From: UBA4363 sp002393965 | Lineage (GTDB): Bacteria > Bacteroidota > Bacteroidia > Bacteroidales > Paludibacteraceae | Length of the DNA stretch: 16,086 nt | Assembly: GCA_946542925.1 (NCBI GenBank) | Contig: CAMNLA010000025.1 | Span: 1-16,086, forward strand | Direction of reading: 5' to 3' | In this document: positions 14,474-16,086 of the stretch, piece by piece | Layout: each line of letters starts with the position of its first letter | How positions within the stretch are numbered: position 1 is the first letter of the stretch | Made by a program: the position numbers and the translations under genes | Notes under the pieces: model-generated | The model's input: the letters and a program-made list of their open reading frames with translations, nothing else | What the model was told of the DNA's origin: nothing | The model's database searches: none

Positions 14474-14581
14474 ATGGCAGAAACACCGTCGGGTGGTGGT
14501 AAACGCAAGAGGCGGACGAGTCCAACTCGCGGTGTCTGCAAAACAAAGAGCAACCATGTCGGAACTCAAATTATTTTATAA
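14474..14581 (+). CDS. Possible 35-codon basic leader peptide overlapping the corA start
   Basis: An ATG at 14474, 11 bases after the rsmA stop, opens a 35-codon frame ending at TAA 14579-14581, out of frame with corA and overlapping its first 26 bases. The peptide begins MAETPSGGGKRKRRTSPTRG and is strongly basic (ten Lys/Arg in 35). Translating it would carry ribosomes across the corA ATG, so it could influence corA expression; leader peptides are known for some enterobacterial Mg2+ transporter genes, including corA. It matches no family I recognise and may be chance. Confidence 0.2.
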   Translation: MAETPSGGGKRKRRTSPTRGVCKTKSNHVGTQIIL

Positions 14582-15500
14582 AGAAGACGGGCGCATCAAA
14601 ATGTCGCGCAACATCGACCTGCTCAAGAGCATCCCTCTTTCGCAGTTCATCTGGATAGACCTGAACGACGTCAACGAAGAAGTGGAGGAGCAGTTGGAGG
14701 AGTTTCTGAAGATCTACATTCAGGAAGAAGAAGAAATTGAAGAAATCGAGTTGTCGGCGCGGTACATGCAGACGGAGGATACCATCGTAGCGAACTCCCA
14801 CTTCATGCAAGACGACTATTCGATGGAGCCGGTGTCCTTCATTCTGAAAAACAACATCCTCGTCTCGGTTCGTTATGACAATCTGCGGGCATTTCACGAA
14901 ACGGTACGTCGTATCTATGCGAATCCCCGCCAGTATTCCTCTGGTTATCATGTCCTTGCTTCGCTGCTTGAGACGCGAGTAGAGTTGGATGCGGACATGA
15001 TTGAGGACATGACCTCTTACATCACGAATTTATCTTCGACGCTGAAGGAAGAGGAGGTGGACGATGACATGCTGATCAGTATCAAGAACCTTCAGGAAAA
15101 GACCATGCAGATACGTGAGAATATCATAGACAAGCAGCGGGTGGTGAGCAACATGCTGCGAAGTGATCTTTTCCCGGAGGAATTGCGAGGCAAGTTGAGC
15201 ATGATCATCAAGGACATCAACTCGCTGATCGAGCATACGAACTTCTCGTTTGACCGTCTGGACTATCTGCAGGATACGTTCCTTGGTTTGGTCAATATCC
15301 AGCAGAACAAGATCATCAAGATATTCACCATTGTTTCGGTTATCTTCATGCCGCCGACGTTGATTGCATCGATGTATGGTATGAATTTCCAGTTTATGCC
15401 AGAACTGTCGTGGAGGTATGGTTATCTGTTTGCCATAGGTATGATGGTGGTCTGTGTGGCAGCCATTCTGTTCTTCTTCCGGAAAAAGAAGTGGTTGTAG
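14556..15500 (+). CDS. corA: CorA family magnesium / divalent cation transporter
   Basis: The protein has 314 residues from ATG 14556. The cytoplasmic N-terminal domain ends in the long stalk helix (about 170-252) typical of CorA; it includes an unusually acidic run at 57-65 (EEEEIEEIE). Two membrane helices follow (about 255-273 and 288-308), with the defining YGMN selectivity motif (274-277) at the end of the first and the conserved MPEL loop (281-284) between them. The C-terminus is basic (RKKKWL), as expected at the inner face. The protein forms a pentameric channel that takes up Mg2+ and, in some members, Co2+ or Ni2+. A frame extension to a start at 14493 lacks family similarity. Its position right after rsmA is common in Bacteroidales. 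The palindrome array begins 24 bases after its stop and may supply the transcript end. Confidence 0.94.
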   Translation: MSELKLFYKEDGRIKMSRNIDLLKSIPLSQFIWIDLNDVNEEVEEQLEEFLKIYIQEEEEIEEIELSARYMQTEDTIVANSHFMQDDYSMEPVSFILKNNILVSVRYDNLRAFHETVRRIYANPRQYSSGYHVLASLLETRVELDADMIEDMTSYITNLSSTLKEEEVDDDMLISIKNLQEKTMQIRENIIDKQRVVSNMLRSDLFPEELRGKLSMIIKDINSLIEHTNFSFDRLDYLQDTFLGLVNIQQNKIIKIFTIVSVIFMPPTLIASMYGMNFQFMPELSWRYGYLFAIGMMVVCVAAILFFFRKKKWL

Positions 15501-15585
15501 GATCCGTAAAAAATCCATTATAGGCAGATTCATGTTATGCATGATTCTGCGCTTGGTTTGCACCAAAATTGTCCTACTTCGCAGG

Positions 15586-15651
15586 ACATTTTGGGCGGCG
15601 CCTCGGTATAACAAATAAATTTGTTCTCCTCTCGGCTTGCTCCAAAATTGG
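15586..15651. repeat. 66-base direct repeat, copy 1
   Basis: This unit runs from ACATTTTGGGCGGCG through the CTCGGCTTGCTCC flank to CCAAAATTGG. It matches copy 2 at 15853-15918 except for a few bases, mostly in the left arm of the enclosed hairpin, which is imperfect here (GGTATAACAAA against TTTGTTCTCC). Confidence 0.75.
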
Positions 15652-15686
15652 GACGGACGATGGGTGTATGATCGGGTTGGGGTGGT

Positions 15687-15753
15687 GACGCTCCTATGGA
15701 GTTCTATAAGGAATAATACGTTTTATACAGGGACTCCGCCCTACGGGCTTCAT
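15687..15753. repeat. 67-base direct repeat, copy 1
   Basis: This unit runs from GACGCTCCTATGGAG to CTACGGGCTTCAT and carries the CTCC-TAT-GGAG and GCCC-TAC-GGGC hairpins. It differs from copy 2 at 15933-15999 by a single base (C or T in AATAYG). Confidence 0.85.
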
Positions 15754-15852
15754 CCCTGCCTGTATTCTGTCGTCCCTACGGGACTTTTGTTTGTCTTGTT
15801 TCGCAAGACATTTTGGACAGACGGGTGGGTGGTGCTTGTCTTGCTTTACAAG

Positions 15853-15918
15853 ACATTTTGGGCGGCACCTCGGGAGAACAAATAAATTTGTTCTCCTCTC
15901 GGCTTGCTCCAAAATTGG
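15853..15918. repeat. 66-base direct repeat, copy 2
   Basis: Second copy of the unit at 15586-15651. Here the enclosed hairpin is perfect: ten base pairs (15873-15882 with 15887-15896) around a TAAA loop. Confidence 0.75.
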
Positions 15919-15932
15919 ACGGGTTGGAAGGA

Positions 15933-15999
15933 GACGCTCCTATGGAGTTCTATAAGGAATAATATGTTTTATACAGGGACTCCGCCCTACGGGCTTCAT
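15933..15999. repeat. 67-base direct repeat, copy 2
   Basis: Second copy of the unit at 15687-15753, 246 bases further on, with one base difference. The near identity points to recent duplication, exchange or strong conservation. Confidence 0.85.
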
Positions 16000-16086
16000 T
16001 TTGCTTCGCAAGGAATCGGGCGGCGCCTCGGCAGAGATTATGCATGCATAACTCTGCGCTCGGCTTGCTCCGACATCCCTGCCTGT

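Larger units (their letters stand above)
15524..16086. repeat. Mosaic array of palindromes with conserved flanks (continues past the window edge)
   Basis: From 15524 to the edge the DNA is a dense series of short perfect or near-perfect hairpins. Examples are GCAGATTCATG/CATGATTCTGC (15524-15550), CTCC-TAT-GGAG (15691-15701 and 15937-15947), GCCC-TAC-GGGC (15738-15748 and 15984-15994), GTCCC-TAC-GGGAC (15772-15784), TGTCTTG/CAAGACA (15792-15810 and 15837-15855), GGAGAACAAA/TTTGTTCTCC (15873-15896) and a GCAGAG-A-TTATGCATGCATAA-CTCTGC palindrome (16031-16057). Three hairpins are framed by GGGCGGC(G/A)CCTCGG on the left and CTCGGCTTGCTCC on the right (flanks at 15593 and 15631; 15860 and 15898; 16018 and 16059); a diverged right flank is at 15552. 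No real gene is present; an 82-codon frame here is a by-product of the repeats. Confidence 0.8.

Noticed and set aside
15637..15885. 82-codon plus-strand open frame
   Set aside because: It lies wholly within the palindrome array, its peptide simply translates the repeats, and it has no family similarity or plausible signal.
15524..16086. CRISPR array
   Set aside because: Repeats are not evenly spaced, spacer-like parts are themselves palindromic and repeated, and there is no cas gene in the window.

Overview
The window looks like a chromosomal segment of a Bacteroidota member of the order Bacteroidales, most likely Prevotellaceae. The reasons are the protein flavour and order of the ftsX / DUF3098 / uppP / truB / queA block, the lack of clear Shine-Dalgarno sites, and several upstream matches to the Bacteroidota -7 promoter box TAnnTTTG. 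No mobile-element gene or standard RNA gene is recognisable. Genus-level assignment is inference.

Layout. Everything from base 1 to about 13073 is read from the minus strand, and rsmA and corA (13662-15500) from the plus strand. Read in the direction of transcription, the minus-strand block is: a GtrA-like membrane protein, a large YfhO-family membrane protein and a small SAM-methyltransferase-like protein (13073 to 9382); then ftsX, a DUF3098 protein, uppP and truB (9088 to 6088), led by a good -7 box; then queA, an S41 C-terminal processing protease and a Wzx-type flippase (5867 to 1675), led by a promoter with both boxes; then an accessory pair (1504 to 300) of a secreted C39-like cysteine peptidase and a translationally coupled small exported protein; and finally the first 30 codons of a lipoprotein running off the left edge.

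Functionally the core genes cover RNA modification (TruB, QueA, RsmA), cell division and envelope (FtsX, UppP, S41 protease), lipid-linked glycan handling (UppP, Wzx, GtrA, YfhO) and Mg2+/divalent metal transport (CorA). These are ordinary chromosomal genes. The unusual parts are at the two ends and in one long intergenic region. At the left, the peptidase gene has a sharp base-composition break between its acidic leader and its AT-rich catalytic domain. At 13074-13661 there are face-to-face candidate promoters over a symmetric dyad, plus a set of mutually exclusive hairpins ahead of rsmA. At 15524-16086 there is a dense mosaic array in which conserved flanks carry palindromes of different sequence but preserved symmetry, and it continues past the window edge.
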